Positions 32,768-44,279 of a stretch of 64,000 nucleotides of DNA are shown piece after piece. The notes under the pieces were generated by a model, which made no database searches, was not told the origin of the DNA, and was given only the letters and a program-made list of their open reading frames with translations. The DNA comes from Gambelia wislizenii (lineage: Eukaryota > Chordata > Lepidosauria > Squamata > Crotaphytidae), in NCBI GenBank assembly GCA_030847615.1, contig JAUMIR010000001.1, positions 268,335,187 to 268,399,186 of the forward strand, given 5' to 3'. Position 1 is the stretch's first letter, and every line of letters begins with the position of its first letter. Position numbers and translations under genes: made by a program.

Positions 32768-33417
32768 ATGCATGCATGCAATAATTCTAGCTTTTAAAGC
32801 TACAATTACAAAATAAAACAAAATCCAAAACCCACAAAAGAGCAATACCTTTGTTGACCAACTAAAAAGCACAAAACACTTTATGTGAGCTTTTAAAGCT
32901 CCACTGGCTTCTTCATCCAGCAAAAGATGTTAAAAATCCTACAGAAGTGATGGTGTTGGCATCACAGGCCTACATTTTGTATCAGATGTTGTTTCTGTTA
33001 TTCATTTGATCTGGAGGGATCTCAATGCAGGCAGAGGCCAATCCCCTTGAAGCCAGTGCAGCTTCAAAAGCTTGCATGAAGAGTTTTGTGCAATAAATGT
33101 ATCACTCTTTTGTGGATTTTGTTTTATTTTGCTATATCGCCAACACAGCTCCCCAGATTATGTTTCCTGGATTTGAAGACACTGTGAAAGAGTGCATGAG
33201 TAAAAAGTTAGGAGAAAAATTCTTTTAGCAACTGCAAACTTTCTTAGCGTATATGCATTGACAAATGAAGACAGAATAAGTCATCTTTTTTAACAGACCA
33301 AAGGCTAATCTTGTCCAGTGTTCTGTTCCCACAGTGACCGGTCAGCTGCTTGTTGGGAAGCCCTCACTTGCACATCCCCAGCAAGTGGAGAGACATAATG
33401 TCTCTGAGACTGTAAGC

Positions 33418-33545
33418 TGTAGCCACACTGCAGAATTAAAGCAGTGTGACACCACTTTATAACTGCCATCGCTCCATCCTATGGAATCCTAGGATTTGTA
33501 GTTTGTTGTGGTACAAAAGCTCTCTGACAGAGAAGGCTAAATACC
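33418..33545. mobile_element. Palindromic MITE, family B, half copy
   Basis: AGCCACACTGCAGAATTAAAG, ATGGAATCCTAGGATTTGTAG and CTCTCTGACAGAGAAGGCT match one half of the family. Confidence 0.65.
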
Positions 33546-33834
33546 ATTAGCAGCAATTAATGAGGTCATGGTTTCCTTTGTTTAACTATGGGAAACCCAT
33601 CCAAGTATTGTTTTACACTCAAACACCCCTTCAGGATATGAAATTGGGTATAAATATTAGTCCTGAACAATAGCAAAGTGTGCACAGTTCTTCATACACC
33701 GTCACTCTGCTGGACTGCTGTGGCACCCTCAGATTGTTGCCTGAGTCTTCTTTACAATCCAGAACCTCTGCTCTCCAGGAGTGGTAGTTAGCCCATACTT
33801 CCCCGAATCTATTCCTCTATCCAAACCTTTCTTC

Positions 33835-33985
33835 CTTGACTATTCATTAGCTAACGTGCATTGGAAACTGCTTAATGGGGTGTAGATGTGTAAATTGCTA
33901 TTGCTTAAGAACAATTTGTAAGCTGCTCTGATAGCCTTGTGGCTGAAGAGCGGGGTGTAACTAACTAACTAACTAAAAAAAATAA
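33835..33985 (+). mobile_element. LINE/SINE 3' end with TAAC repeats
   Basis: ATTTGTAAGCTGCTCTGATAG and GGCTGAAGAGCGGGGTGTAA followed by (CTAA)n. The same module is inverted at 37488-37620. Family not named. Confidence 0.6.
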
Positions 33986-33989
33986 CCTT

Positions 33990-34770
33990 GTGTGGTTGCC
34001 TTGTGAGAGTGAGCACATGTGTGAATGCTTCCATGTTATTTTCCAATCAAGCCATTTTAATTTCACTTTAAATTGGAGTATCATTAGTTAGTACTGGTAT
34101 ACACAGGTGCAAAGGTCCCACAAGTTACCCGACCTCCCACAGATATACCTTTGAGCTAATTAAAATTCCCCAATTTAACATCATATTTTTTGTGCCATGT
34201 GTGAGTCCCCATAGACCCGCAGCAATTTGGGTAACACAATGCAGGCTGGTAGAAGATATAATCCCATCTCCAATGTTCAAGTGATGTCAACTGCTAATCC
34301 CATCAGCTTCATGAAACACTAGGAGAGATTTATTTATTTATTTGTTTATTTTTAAAAGTAGTAGTAGTTTTTTTAAAAAAAATAGTAAATCTATCACAAG
34401 CTGTTGGTCATGAGAAAGTACATGACAGAAAATGCATTTGCCTATACCACTGCAAATAAGCCCTTGTCTCTGTAGTCACAGTCACACAGCTACACTTGCA
34501 CACCAAATATATGCACACTATGGTATGTGATGGTGAGGGGGGAAAGTCCCCAGTGTTAAATTATATAGATGGTCTGATTCATAGTGGAGAACATGGTGCT
34601 CTGGATGTTCTAGTTTGAAACCAAGCCTTTGAGTTCCACTCTGGAATCAACTTGATCCAGTGTAATTCTTGTAATACTGAGATAATAGGTTCATTCTGAC
34701 AAATTCCTTGTTAATTACCAAACTACTATATTTTAAATCAACTGAAGTTCTGGCCTTCACAGCTGGCTGT
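33990..34770. other. Intergenic, no feature recognised
   Basis: Unique-looking AT-rich DNA with no ORF of note. Confidence 0.4.
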
Positions 34771-35604
34771 AGGCATATTCAAAGAAATAGCTGTGTTAGT
34801 CCATTTTAGCATAAAAAGACATAGAGGAATCCAGTAGCACTTTTGAAATTAACTAGGAAGAAGACATTTTTAGTAAAAGATTGTGGCAAAAGTTTAAAAG
34901 TGGACGGAGTCCTCTTTTCTTCTTCTCAGTTAGGCTCAAAGTTGCAACTTGACCTCACATATAGGGATGCTTGAGGAATTTGATCAAAGACACATTTGTT
35001 TTTCCACAGCACACTGTTGTTGTGGTAGCAGTTTGTTCCAGTAGCTTATATAATGGTAGGGGGAGTGGTAGGAAGTAGCCCCACAGGTGCAGTGGTTTCC
35101 AGAGATACTATGTTGAAGATTTCAGTTGGTAATAAACTATATAAAAAAGAAGCCAAACCAGTTCAATAACACTCTGAAAAATAACAAGCCAGCAAAATAA
35201 TCAATAGACTAATCTTAGTGGGAAAAAAATAATTCAAAAGAGTTACATCTTCAAAGCCCTTTTGAAGATCAAAAGATGGGGTGAACCATATTTGCCTATG
35301 GAAGGAGTTCAAGTGATGCTCGCTGTTATCTTCATTACCCTTCTCCTTAGGAGTCGAAGGTCCCCCATGCATTCTGCTTCTCAGACATGCTAGGAAAGAG
35401 GAATCCTAGCAACTGCTCTGTGCTGTGAAATAACCTCAAGAACCAGATTTTAGACATGTCAATTCAACCGAAGATATAGAACAGAAGTGGGGAATCTGTG
35501 GCCTTCCAGACATTTGGCCACAATGGGTGAGGTTTCTGGATACTGAGGCCCAAAACAGTTGAAGGACCAACAGTTGAGATGTTAAAGGCTGGGCACTAAA
35601 CAGT

Positions 35605-35862
35605 ATGTTGTGTTGTTGTTGTTGTTGTTGTTGTTTTGTGCCTTCAAGTTGTTTCTGACCTATGGAGATCCTAAGGCGAACCTATCATGTGCTTATCTTT
35701 GACAGAATTTGTTCAGAGGGGTTTTTCCCTTGCCTTCTTCTGAGGCTGAGAAAGTATGACTTGCCCAAGATCACCCAGTAGATTTCCATGGCTGAATGGG
35801 GATTCAAACTCAGACCTCCAAGTGTCCTCATCCAGTGCTCAAATCACTACACCACACTGGTT
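35605..35862 (-). mobile_element. tRNA-derived SINE, reverse orientation
   Basis: (GTT)n followed by TGCCTTCAAGTTGTTTCTGA, CTTGCCCAAGATCACCCAG and AAATCACTACACCACACTGG. This is the reverse complement of the 17035 type. Confidence 0.88.
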
Positions 35863-35969
35863 CATATTTTGCATATATTTTCCTAAATATAAGATGCTGA
35901 AGTCTGGATACTGAAAGAAAAAAATGACAATAAGTATACTCTGTGACTGATGTCTTCATAGAATTAACA

Positions 35970-36214
35970 AATGCACTGGGCCCTCCGTATCCTTGGTGGT
36001 TTACTTCCAGAATCCCCTGCAGACAGCAAAACTGCAGGTGGTTGAGTCCTATATTAATCAATGGGTGTTTTCATTTTAGTTAAGAGTTCCACCATTTCAG
36101 GCATGTGGCAGCACCATTTTAGGTATGAGTGCTGCCATTTTAGATATGCAGTGACAATCCGTGTATGCTTGAATCTGTGGATATTGAACTTGCGGATATG
36201 GAGTGCCCACTGTA
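35970..36214. mobile_element. Mariner/Tigger-like non-autonomous element
   Basis: GGGCCCTCCGTATCCTTGG at the left, and CTTGCGGATATGGAGTGCCC then ACTGTA at the right. It has a triplicated CCATTTTAG(A/G)TATG-like interior. Confidence 0.7.
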
Positions 36215-36908
36215 TCATGAAGTCATTTCTGGGCATTCAGCCACCTAAGTTTCAACAAAATTCAAAAAGGTAGATACAGGAGACTCTAGCTGAGAGAGAG
36301 AAAAGAAATGGAAATCTGAAAAGATGAGGTCAATTGTACATGGCATCAAGTAACTATTATGGAAGTGTATTGGTCCAACAGATCTGGAGACTGGCAGGTT
36401 CTCCACCCCAAATCAAAGCTTCTCTATAGGTGTGGTTTCTTACCATCTCTTTGTTCTCTTATGCATTCACCTTAAAAATTGATAGATAGCAATAGGAAAT
36501 GCACTGTAAATTAGGACTTCGGGTGGTTTCTTTTAATTTTTGTAAGTCTACACTGTGGTGCAACTTGGGATGATTGATCATGTTGGGATAAGATTGCTAC
36601 AGGGGGGAAATCAGCACAGAATTATCCTGATTACTTCCAGGACTTTGACCCCTCAGGAAAATTACTTGAGGTATTTTTATTTATTTATTATTGGTAATGT
36701 GAGCTGTCTGCCAGGGAGGGAGGAGTTAACAATGATTTTCTCCTGTCATTCCAAAAAGCACTCCAAATAATGAAAAGCAAACTTTGATGACCAATTTTGG
36801 TTGTTTCCAGGGCTACACAAGCCCCCCCTTCCCCAATTCAGTTTAAATCCCAATTTTGTAAATCAGACTGAGCCCTAATTTGAGCTCCAAAACGCCAAAA
36901 CAAATTTA

Positions 36909-37347
36909 GGCCTTGTCTGCACCAGCTGCTTAATCCAGGGCCAGCCCAGAGCATTATGCTCTGCACTGGCCCCAGATGGATCACGATGGTGTCCGTACAC
37001 ACCAATGTGAGAGCAGGCCAGCCACTGGCCCATTGCCCTCAGTGCCACTGCTGCTGCTGCTGCAGTAGCACTGAGGGCAATTGGGCCAGCAGAGGCAATG
37101 TGCTGGGTTGGTGGCTGTCCAATTTTGCTCTGGCCTGATCCAGCTGTCTGCATGCCAATAGACCCCGGAGCCACTCCAGGGTTTCCAGCAAACACTTGGC
37201 TTTTTCACATCTTTGCAAAGTGTGGGGCAAGGTCAGGTTAGGCCAGAAAATAGAACCCTCCCCCAGAAGTAGTTGTACCTCCTCTGGACCAACAGCCCTG
37301 GATTTGGGTTGAGTATGGCATTTTTGGCCCATGCAGACAAGGCCTTA
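36909..37347. mobile_element. Non-autonomous DNA transposon with TIRs
   Basis: AGGCCTTGTCTGCA at the left and TGCAGACAAGGCCT at the right are perfect 14-bp inverted ends. A central hairpin (near 37032-37082) pairs TTGCCCTCAGTGC with GCACTGAGGGCAA around a GCT repeat. No transposase is present. Confidence 0.82.
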
Positions 37348-37487
37348 GTTACTAGTGATTTTACACAAGTAGATGATGTTTGGCATCATACTACCCCTTC
37401 AGAGCAAAGATCCTCTGTCAAATTGCAGATAGATGGCTCACAGGGTGGTGTGTGTATGTTTTTATTTTTTATTTTTTATTTTTTATT

Positions 37488-37620
37488 TAGTTATTTATAC
37501 CCCGCTCTTCAGCCACAAGGCTATCAGAGCGGCTTACAAATTGTTTTAAGCAATAGCAGTTTACATATCTACACTGCCTTAAGCAGTTTCCAATGTGTGT
37601 TAGCTAATGTGTGCTTGCTC
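37488..37620 (-). mobile_element. LINE/SINE 3' module, inverted copy of 33835-33985
   Basis: CCCCGCTCTTCAGCCACAAGG and GCTTACAAATTG are the reverse complement of the module near 33900. Confidence 0.62.
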
Positions 37621-38700
37621 CCTTGAAATTTAGTTTTTGTTCAAAAGCTGAAAGATATTTTTTTCCAAAAAGCATGTAAAACTGAGCAGAGTCAGTTCAT
37701 GTTGCTTTCTGCACTTCAACGTCTGTGATGGATGTGAGCTGCTTGTGCAATAAAGAGCTATAGTGGTATGTGTATCGCTGATGCATACAGTACAGACAGA
37801 GACAAGAGAAAAAGTAAAGATACACAGAAAGCACACACACACACACAGCCTCCTGTCAGAGGCACTCTGATGGAACCCTGAAGAGCATCCCAACACTTTG
37901 AAATCCAGGTACTGCTGCTCTAAACAGCACAGCTATAGGCTGGAAGCAATGGTTAAAATATTAAAATACTGTACTGAGCGGCAGCATGGTGGGCAGGCAG
38001 CAGAAGTGGCAGGCAGAGATGGGTGTGCAGTCAAGCAGGCTGATATCTGATGTTGACAGCTAACTCTAACAAGCGTGTATTCATATCCTGCACCTTGGAA
38101 AGAAAGCCAAAGTATGGCTATTCATCTAGAGCTTCTAAAGAGCTGTCAAAAAAAGGGGGCAAGGCTTCCTCCTTCTAGATACTGACCAAAAAGCTTCCTT
38201 TCCCAAGAGCCTGAGAACAAGGGAGGGGAAACAGAAACCCATCAAGTTCCTAGTACCTCTTATCTCTGGAATGTGGTGTAAGCGATTCATCATCCCAAGA
38301 GGTGGACTGTCTTATATCTAGTAAGGTAACCCTTTCAAGCCCATAACAACCTGTGTTATCATACCTTCCAACTGTCCCAATTGGTCAGGTAGAGTCCTGG
38401 TTCATCCTATGTCATCCCACTTCTCCAGCTAATTTTAAAATGTCCCAGTTTCTCTACTCCTCCTACTTCCCCCCTTTGTGCTCAGCTTATTGCAGTTGCT
38501 GCAATATGAGTTCAAGGTGCAAAAGTAGTTTGCACCCAATTAACTTATCAGGGGAAAGAGGAGATGAAGGAGTGGAATCTTGCCCTTCCTGATAAACCCA
38601 GGCAAAAGTAAACTGCTGCAGGTTCTCCTAGCTTGTGTGTCCTTCCTCATTAATAACTTTTGCTATCTTCACAACAATATGATGATATCTAGCCAGCCTT
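37621..38700. other. Intergenic, no gene recognised
   Basis: Contains a (CA)n near 37830. A short palindromic tract probably lies around 38355-38650 (TTGCTATTTT/AAAAGTA-type arms). I cannot delimit it. Confidence 0.35.
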
Positions 38701-38702
38701 GC

Positions 38703-40345
38703 ACCAGTGATATATTCAAGTATTTTACTCCAAGTCCAAGTCCGAGTCAAGTCTCAAGTTTCTACCTTCAAGTCTCAAATCAAGTCTCAAGTGTGGGAGC
38801 CAACTTTAACAGAAAAAAGGAGGTAGTGATGGTGTGTGTGGGGGGTGGAGTTTCAATAACTAGAAAATCAAGATGCAGAAAGTTATGTAAAAAAATAAAT
38901 TATCAGAAAATACATTGGACAATGGGCTTGAGGCAGGGATTGAGGTCTGCTCAGCACACTGGCACTGCTGCACATCGATGTAGCCTTCTAAAGCTTTTGA
39001 AAGTGTTCAAAATGCACTTTGCAATGGACCCCAAGCTGTATCTTTTAAACATAACGACAAATATTGAACAGAATCTTGCTAAAAATTATTGGAGAATAAT
39101 ACTATATTCAGTAACCGCGGCGAGATTAATGGTAGCAGGTAATTGGAAGAAAAAAGAGACTCCATTAATAGATGAATGGGTATTTAAACTTAAAGAGATG
39201 ATGGAAAATGATAGATTGATGTATATCCTAAATAAGAAAAAACTGACGAAGATGGAAAACGAGTGGCTCCCAATTCGTGAATACTGGGAAAAGAGATGGA
39301 ATATTAGAAATAATATATGAAATATATAAAAGAACATGAAAGGGAGAGCAGAGCCAGTAGGACTTGATATTGGAAAGAAATGGAAGAAATTAAATCTGAA
39401 CTTTGAAGTTTGGACAGTCTGAAAAAAGAAAGATACAGTTAGATAAACGATCTTGAGAATGAGTAAAGAAGAAAGACATGAAATGTAAAGGGAGATATAG
39501 ATAAACACTTATAATGAAAGAGAAAAAAGGGAGATGCAACAAGATCTGTTCATAAAAATAGCAAAACTCAAACGGATGAGAAACGAGTGAAGTTTAAGGG
39601 TTGAAAGAGAAAATAGAAGAAAGAAAAGAAAGAAAAAGTATGTGAGAAAGTGAGAGTATGTGTAGGAAGGTATAGAATGTAGGAGCTATTAATAGAAGGA
39701 GGGTAAAGGGATAGGAGATGTATGAAAGATTGAAAGTGATGGATTGTATTGGAGTGTATTAGAATGTATGGAAAGAATGATGAATGTAAGGCATTGGAAA
39801 TATTGGAATGGAAATATGTATGTATATGTATATGTATATGTATATATGCACATGAAAAAGCTTTGTAAGTATTGTACAGCAACTAGTTCCAATTTAAAAA
39901 AAATACAGGAAAAGCTGTAAAGACTTTTCCTGTGAAGTATTTGGCAAAAAAAAAAAAAAAAGAAAGAAAGAAAGAAAAAGAAAAAGAAAAGAAAAGAAAA
40001 GAAAAAGAAAAGAAAAGAAAAGCTTCATAAGGATCCTTCTGCCTCAAGCCCATTGCCTAACACATTTGCTATTACCACTTCCGTTATGTGACTAGTAAGC
40101 AAAAAGCAGTGAGATCATGAAAGAGTTGTTCAAAGCAAGAAAACCATTTTCTTCTCTGTAACATGTCTGGATACATGTGTTATGTTACTGAACCAAGACC
40201 AGCAAGTCAGTTGCTAAAAATATACAAGTTGCAAGTTGAGTCGTGGCAGTGCATCACTTATTGTCGAGTTGAGTCCAAGTTGAGTCATCGAAGCAACTTG
40301 AGTCTGACTTGAGTCCAAGTCAATTGACTCAAACCTACATCCCTC
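38703..40345. mobile_element. Foldback DNA element with AAGTC-rich arms, split by an L1
   Basis: The left arm (38730-38800) has repeated CAAGTC and the right arm (40225-40330) repeated GAGTTGAGTCCAAG-type units in inverse sense. Further inside, ACAATGGGCTTGAGGCAG (38918) mirrors CTGCCTCAAGCCCATTG (40038). An L1 fragment fills the centre (about 38997-40018) with AAAGCTT at both borders. Confidence 0.65.
38997..40018 (+). mobile_element. L1 LINE 3' end
   Basis: Encodes the L1 ORF2 C-terminus (WRIILYSVTAARLMVAGNWK, EWVFKLKEMME, IREYWEKRWN) to about 39320. A purine-rich 3' UTR and a poly(A)/(GAAA)n tail to 40018 follow. The 246-residue ORF from 38580 is a chance fusion of upstream sequence with this L1 tail. 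Confidence 0.85.
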
Positions 40346-40639
40346 CCTTGCACAAGCCTGACATTTATGTTGAGGTGGAAAAATCCAAATGCTATTCTTT
40401 GACATTCTTCATGTGCCAATTCAACACACTGGAAGTACTTCAGTTGCCACTTCAGAGACAATAGTCTTTGTCTTCTCCAAATGGATTTTTTCCTCAGGAA
40501 TAACAGAAGATAGAACAATGAGAAAGTTTTTTTTTCTGCCTGTACATTTTCCATATTTAAAACATCATGAGCATACTGTGGCTTGTCAATATTTTCTGCT
40601 GTTAATCTTTATAATTTTAAATATTTAGGGCATTATCTG

Positions 40640-42032
40640 ACCACCATGGAGGCCATTTTTAGTCCCAATGAATATGGTGGGAAAGTTAGTTCTGTGCTTG
40701 AAACTCTCCAGTTGAGCAATTGTCTCATCAATTGCCATTTGACCCATATGCTCATGCCAAATTGACTTTATGGGGGAATCCATATATGAACACTGGGAAG
40801 GAATCATTTTTATGGAAGGCATGGGATGACAATGGGATTGTTACCTTAAATAAGATACTTGTTGTTGAGTTTTTGCTCTTTTCAATTTTACAAGAGCACT
40901 TTAAACTACCTCTAGCAGCTAAATGGCAGTATCTACTTCTGAAACATTTGTTACAATCCAGCTTTAAGTAGATATGCTGTTCACTTAATATTAGAGTCAT
41001 TATTTCATGCTAATTTAGTATCCAAACCAACCCGCAATCAGGAAAACGGGTCTCTCTAGGCATCTGGAAGACCATAGAGTTGTGCTAGAGGTAGTCTATC
41101 TAGGTACCAGGAGGTCCTCCAGTGCAACTCTATGGTCTACCATAGAGGCACACCAGATGCCTAGAGGCATACTCTCTAGGCATTTTCTAGGTCCTCCTGT
41201 GCAATTCTATGGTCTTATATGGTGGTTCACTATTATACACAGTTTCACATATCTGCAATAAGTAAATGGGGGGGCAACCTCTATGTACACACACAGACAC
41301 ACACACGCACACACACACACTCACACACATTTCTGTTATCTATAAATAAATATGACATGTGGGGTTTCCAGGAAGAATGGAATAAACAATTGGAATATCC
41401 TGTTTTGACTAATCAATGGCGATCAGTTTGAACATTTATAACCAGTATGGCTATAGATCTCTGACTACATCTTATACATCAGAAATTGCTCTTTTGGATA
41501 TATTGGCTGCCACAGCGTCTATTCAAGAAAGGGCTTTCTAAATCAGCAAATTGCTAGTAATGTAATACTGCTAATGCTTCCTTAACACATATGTTTTGAA
41601 GTTGTTCCATAGTAGCTACATTTTGGGAAGAAGTAATCACACAAGTAAATTTCATTTTGGAAAGTTCCTTGTTATTCAGGGATGTGCATGTTCTTTTGAA
41701 TGATTTACCTGTGTCCTGGAATGTAAATGGCCAACAGACGTGGATTTTCACACCCTTTTGACTGCTAAAAGATTGATACTTTGTTACTGGAATGACACCT
41801 GTAATCCAAAAGATAGAAGATCCATCAGCACTTGCAACATTTGAAAGAATGATGTATACATGAAATTTATGAATGGACTCATATTTGGACATTTGGTTAG
41901 CTTTTATAGAAACTTACGAATAATGTGGTTATTTTTCCTCCTTTTGTGTGTTGATTCCCCTGCTTCTGTTATAATGGAATGCTATTGTATAGAACTGAGA
42001 TCCATTTTGAACATAAATAAATAAATAAATTA
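40640..42032 (+). mobile_element. L1-superfamily LINE C-terminal fragment, interrupted
   Basis: The frame at 40795-40971 reads LWKAWDDNGIVTLNKIL and further L1-like residues. After the MITE at 41030-41280 it continues with EEWNKQLEYP and, past stops, LTHMF-SCSIVATFWEEV, a phrase typical of L1/Tx1 C-termini. It ends in (AAAT)n at 42008-42032. Many stops. Confidence 0.65.
41030..41280. mobile_element. Mariner-like MITE, family C
   Basis: Repeated GACCATAGAGTTGTGCTAGA and TGCAACTCTATGGTC arms, with TCTCTCTAGGCATCT motifs shared with 15835 and 45962. Confidence 0.68.
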
Positions 42033-42250
42033 AAATGTAAAACAAAGGCAAAAACTTCACCTGGTTATAAGTGTATACATCTCTAACGAAGCATGAGCTC
42101 CATTAGAATTCAGTGGGACTTTTCCTGTGTTAAGTGGATACAGAGTTGCAGTTGTAAAGTTCAAATTGTTAAATATTTCCTTCTCTCTTGTTTTAAGTTC
42201 AGCTACATCTTCTTGCTGAACTATAGTGCAAAACTCTATTGCCTAGATTA

Positions 42251-42478
42251 AGGCTGCATCTGCACTGCAGAAATAATCCAGTTTGACACTGCTTTAACTG
42301 CTCTGGCTCAATGCTATGGAATTCTGGATTTGTAGTTTTGTGAGATCTTTAGCCTTCTCTGTCAGAGATTTCTGGTGCTACAACTAACTACAAATCCCAG
42401 GATTCCATAGGATGGAGCCATGGCAGTTAAATCAGTGTCAAACTGGATTGTTTCTGTAGTGTAGATGCAGCCTACATG
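42251..42478. mobile_element. Palindromic MITE, family B copy 3
   Basis: Best-preserved copy. Ends AGGCTGCATCTGCACTGCAGAA and TGTAGTGTAGATGCAGCCT are inverted. The arms include CAGTTTGACACTG and ACTACAAATCCCAGGATTCC. Confidence 0.85.
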
Positions 42479-42945
42479 ATTGAGACCAAATAGATCATAC
42501 AGCTGCTGTTCCTCTTAGCCATTTCCTTGATGAGTGGCCCCAGAGTTGCTGATATAATTTGATTGGAGCAGACATGAAAAACACATATGTTGTGGTTCAA
42601 CTCTATTGTGATATGTGTTGCATTTTCCTTAACTGTAGGAGGTAACCAATACATCCTTATGATCTCCGTACCAGGCAACATGGAGATTATCAGATGCAGC
42701 AAAAGATCACAAGAACAGGAAGCGATGACCTTACCAGACAATGTCATTTTCCAGGTTTTTAGCATGGGCATCAGTAAGGTGTCCCTTTTTATTAGCGGCT
42801 TGTACCTGTCAATGCAAAAGGAAAACCTCGGCCAAGTCAGCGCTACGCTTCTGGAACAGCAGAAGGAAGCAGGCATCTGGTAAGGTCGCCCTTTCTGTTC
42901 TTGTAGCGATCTTCTGACATGGTTGGGAATGCGATTTTTTGGCAC
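42472..42945 (-). CDS. Unassigned 157-codon ORF; opposite strand also open
   Basis: The minus strand is open for 157 codons. The plus strand carries a 98-codon ORF (42587-42883) within the same span. On the plus strand an acceptor-like TTTCCTTAACTGTAG precedes 42639 and a CTG-GTAAGG donor follows 42879, making a 241-bp exon-like unit (begins GGNQYILMISVPGN, contains VSLFISGLYLSMQKENLGQ). I recognise neither product, and the residue content could arise by chance. It sits in a repeat-free gap between a MITE and a 5S-derived SINE. I do not claim a function, and if it is coding the strand is unresolved. Confidence 0.18.
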   Translation of the reverse strand: MPKNRIPNHVRRSLQEQKGRPYQMPASFCCSRSVALTWPRFSFCIDRYKPLIKRDTLLMPMLKTWKMTLSGKVIASCSCDLLLHLIISMLPGTEIIRMYWLPPTVKENATHITIELNHNICVFHVCSNQIISATLGPLIKEMAKRNSSCMIYLVSIM

Positions 42946-43120
42946 ATTTCCCCATGTGTAATAATCTCCAATGTCAAAAGTAACTCATTGCTACAACAAA
43001 AGTTGCCTATATTTCCTATGCTTAAGGAATGGGCATAGTTGTGATTTAACAAACCACCAGGTGAACCGCTAGTTCTTAGAAGAAGCAACTCCTCTCCCTT
43101 CCACTGCATAGTAGGAATGA

Positions 43121-43342
43121 TGGCAGACCATATCCATGGGGTTCATGATCCTGTCTGATCTTGGAAGCTAAGCAAGGTCAGCTCTGATTAGTACTTCAAT
43201 GGGAGACCACCATTTCTGTAGCCTATATTTCAGAGGAAGGGACTTCTTTGCCGTTAAGTATTCTTTGCCTAAGAAAACTCTGTGAAATTCATGGGGTTGC
43301 TATAAGCCAACAGGCAGTTTGAAAGCACATACACACACATAG
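43121..43342 (+). mobile_element. 5S rRNA-derived SINE
   Basis: The head has CCTGTCTGATCTTGGAAGCT, AAGCAAGGTCAG and TTAGTACTTCAATGGGAGAC, which match the 5S rRNA internal promoter. The tail has TGAAATTCATGGGGTTGC and GCAGTTTGAAAGCACA(TACACA)n, an RTE/BovB-like 3' end. Confidence 0.88.
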
Positions 43343-43582
43343 CTGTTTTAGACCATATGCTTTGCATGCAGATCTTAGAGATAGTCCCTGGAATTTCCAG
43401 GGAGGGTAGGGGAAAATTCCAGCCTGAAATCTAGTATCCATGATGCTGGGCTAGATAGCCTATTACTTTGAGCTGGTATAAGGCAGCTTCCTCTGTTCCT
43501 AAACTATAATGGAACCTCATGGATACACTCTGCCGTCCTTCCTACTTTGCAGTGGAAGGGAGGGGAGTTGATTCCTCTAAGA

Positions 43583-43818
43583 CAGTGGTGCTCAACCTGT
43601 GGGTCCCCAGATGTTGTTGCACTACAGTTCCCAGGAGCCCTCTGAGGTCTCACCTTGACAGCCAGGTGGTCCTCCCAGTCATTAGTGAGGCTGTGAGTTC
43701 AATCCTACAGCCTCACTAATGACTGGGAGGACCACCTGGCTGTCAAGGTGAGACCTCAGAGGGCTCCTGGGAACTGCAGTCCAACAACATCTGGGGACCC
43801 ACAGGTTGAGCACCACTG
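43583..43818. repeat. Near-perfect palindrome, 112-bp arms
   Basis: 43583-43694 and 43707-43818 are inverted copies with about two mismatches around a 12-bp loop. The arm contains CCCAGATGTTGTTG, a phrase common in small reptile repeats. Confidence 0.9.
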
Positions 43819-43879
43819 CTCTAAGAACTATCAGTTCATCTGGTGGTTTCTTAAATTTACCTTTAATACCTTGCAGACT

Positions 43880-44267
43880 TTTACTCTACGGTGAACTCGT
43901 CATGGATCAGCGTAAGAGGAGCACTCCAAAAAACCGATACAAGGACTCCCTGAAACAACATCTCAGGCTCAGCCAAATTGATCACCAACAATGGTCCGCC
44001 CTGGCCTCACATCGGGAGGCATGGAGATGCACTATCCACAATGCTGCAGCCTTATTTGAGAAGTCACGCCGAACAAGTCTTGAAGAGAAACAACAACGCA
44101 GAAAGAATCACAACCCAGAAACATCACCTAAGGAGACCTTCTGCTGTGCTTTCTGCAACCAGACTTGTTTATCTCGGATTGGCCTTTTTAGTCATCAGCG
44201 TGCTTGCAGAAAGCGCGGGATGAGTCCTTCCTAAATCTTCGTTTGCGAAGAAAAGCCAGAGAGAGAG
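43880..44267 (+). mobile_element. LINE, same family as 4397-5964, short copy
   Basis: Encodes the last ~115 residues (LLYGELVMDQRKRSTPK, RLSQIDHQQWSALASHREAW, CAFCNQTCLSRIGLFSHQRA) with an intact C2HC finger and the same 3' end. It is flanked by a 12-bp target duplication ACCTTGCAGACT (43868-43879 and 44268-44279). The 142-residue ORF begins in upstream host sequence. Confidence 0.92.
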
Positions 44268-44279
44268 ACCTTGCAGACT

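Noticed and set aside
32699..32923. Arg-Glu repeat ORF
   Set aside because: Translation of the (CT)n microsatellite on the opposite strand.
38580..39320. 246-codon plus-strand ORF as a gene
   Set aside because: The first part is unique and DNA-element sequence, and the C-terminal part is an L1 ORF2 tail. It is a chance fusion.
43121..43200. A functional 5S rRNA gene
   Set aside because: Substitutions in the 5S region, absence of a terminator at the right place and an attached SINE tail show it is a SINE.
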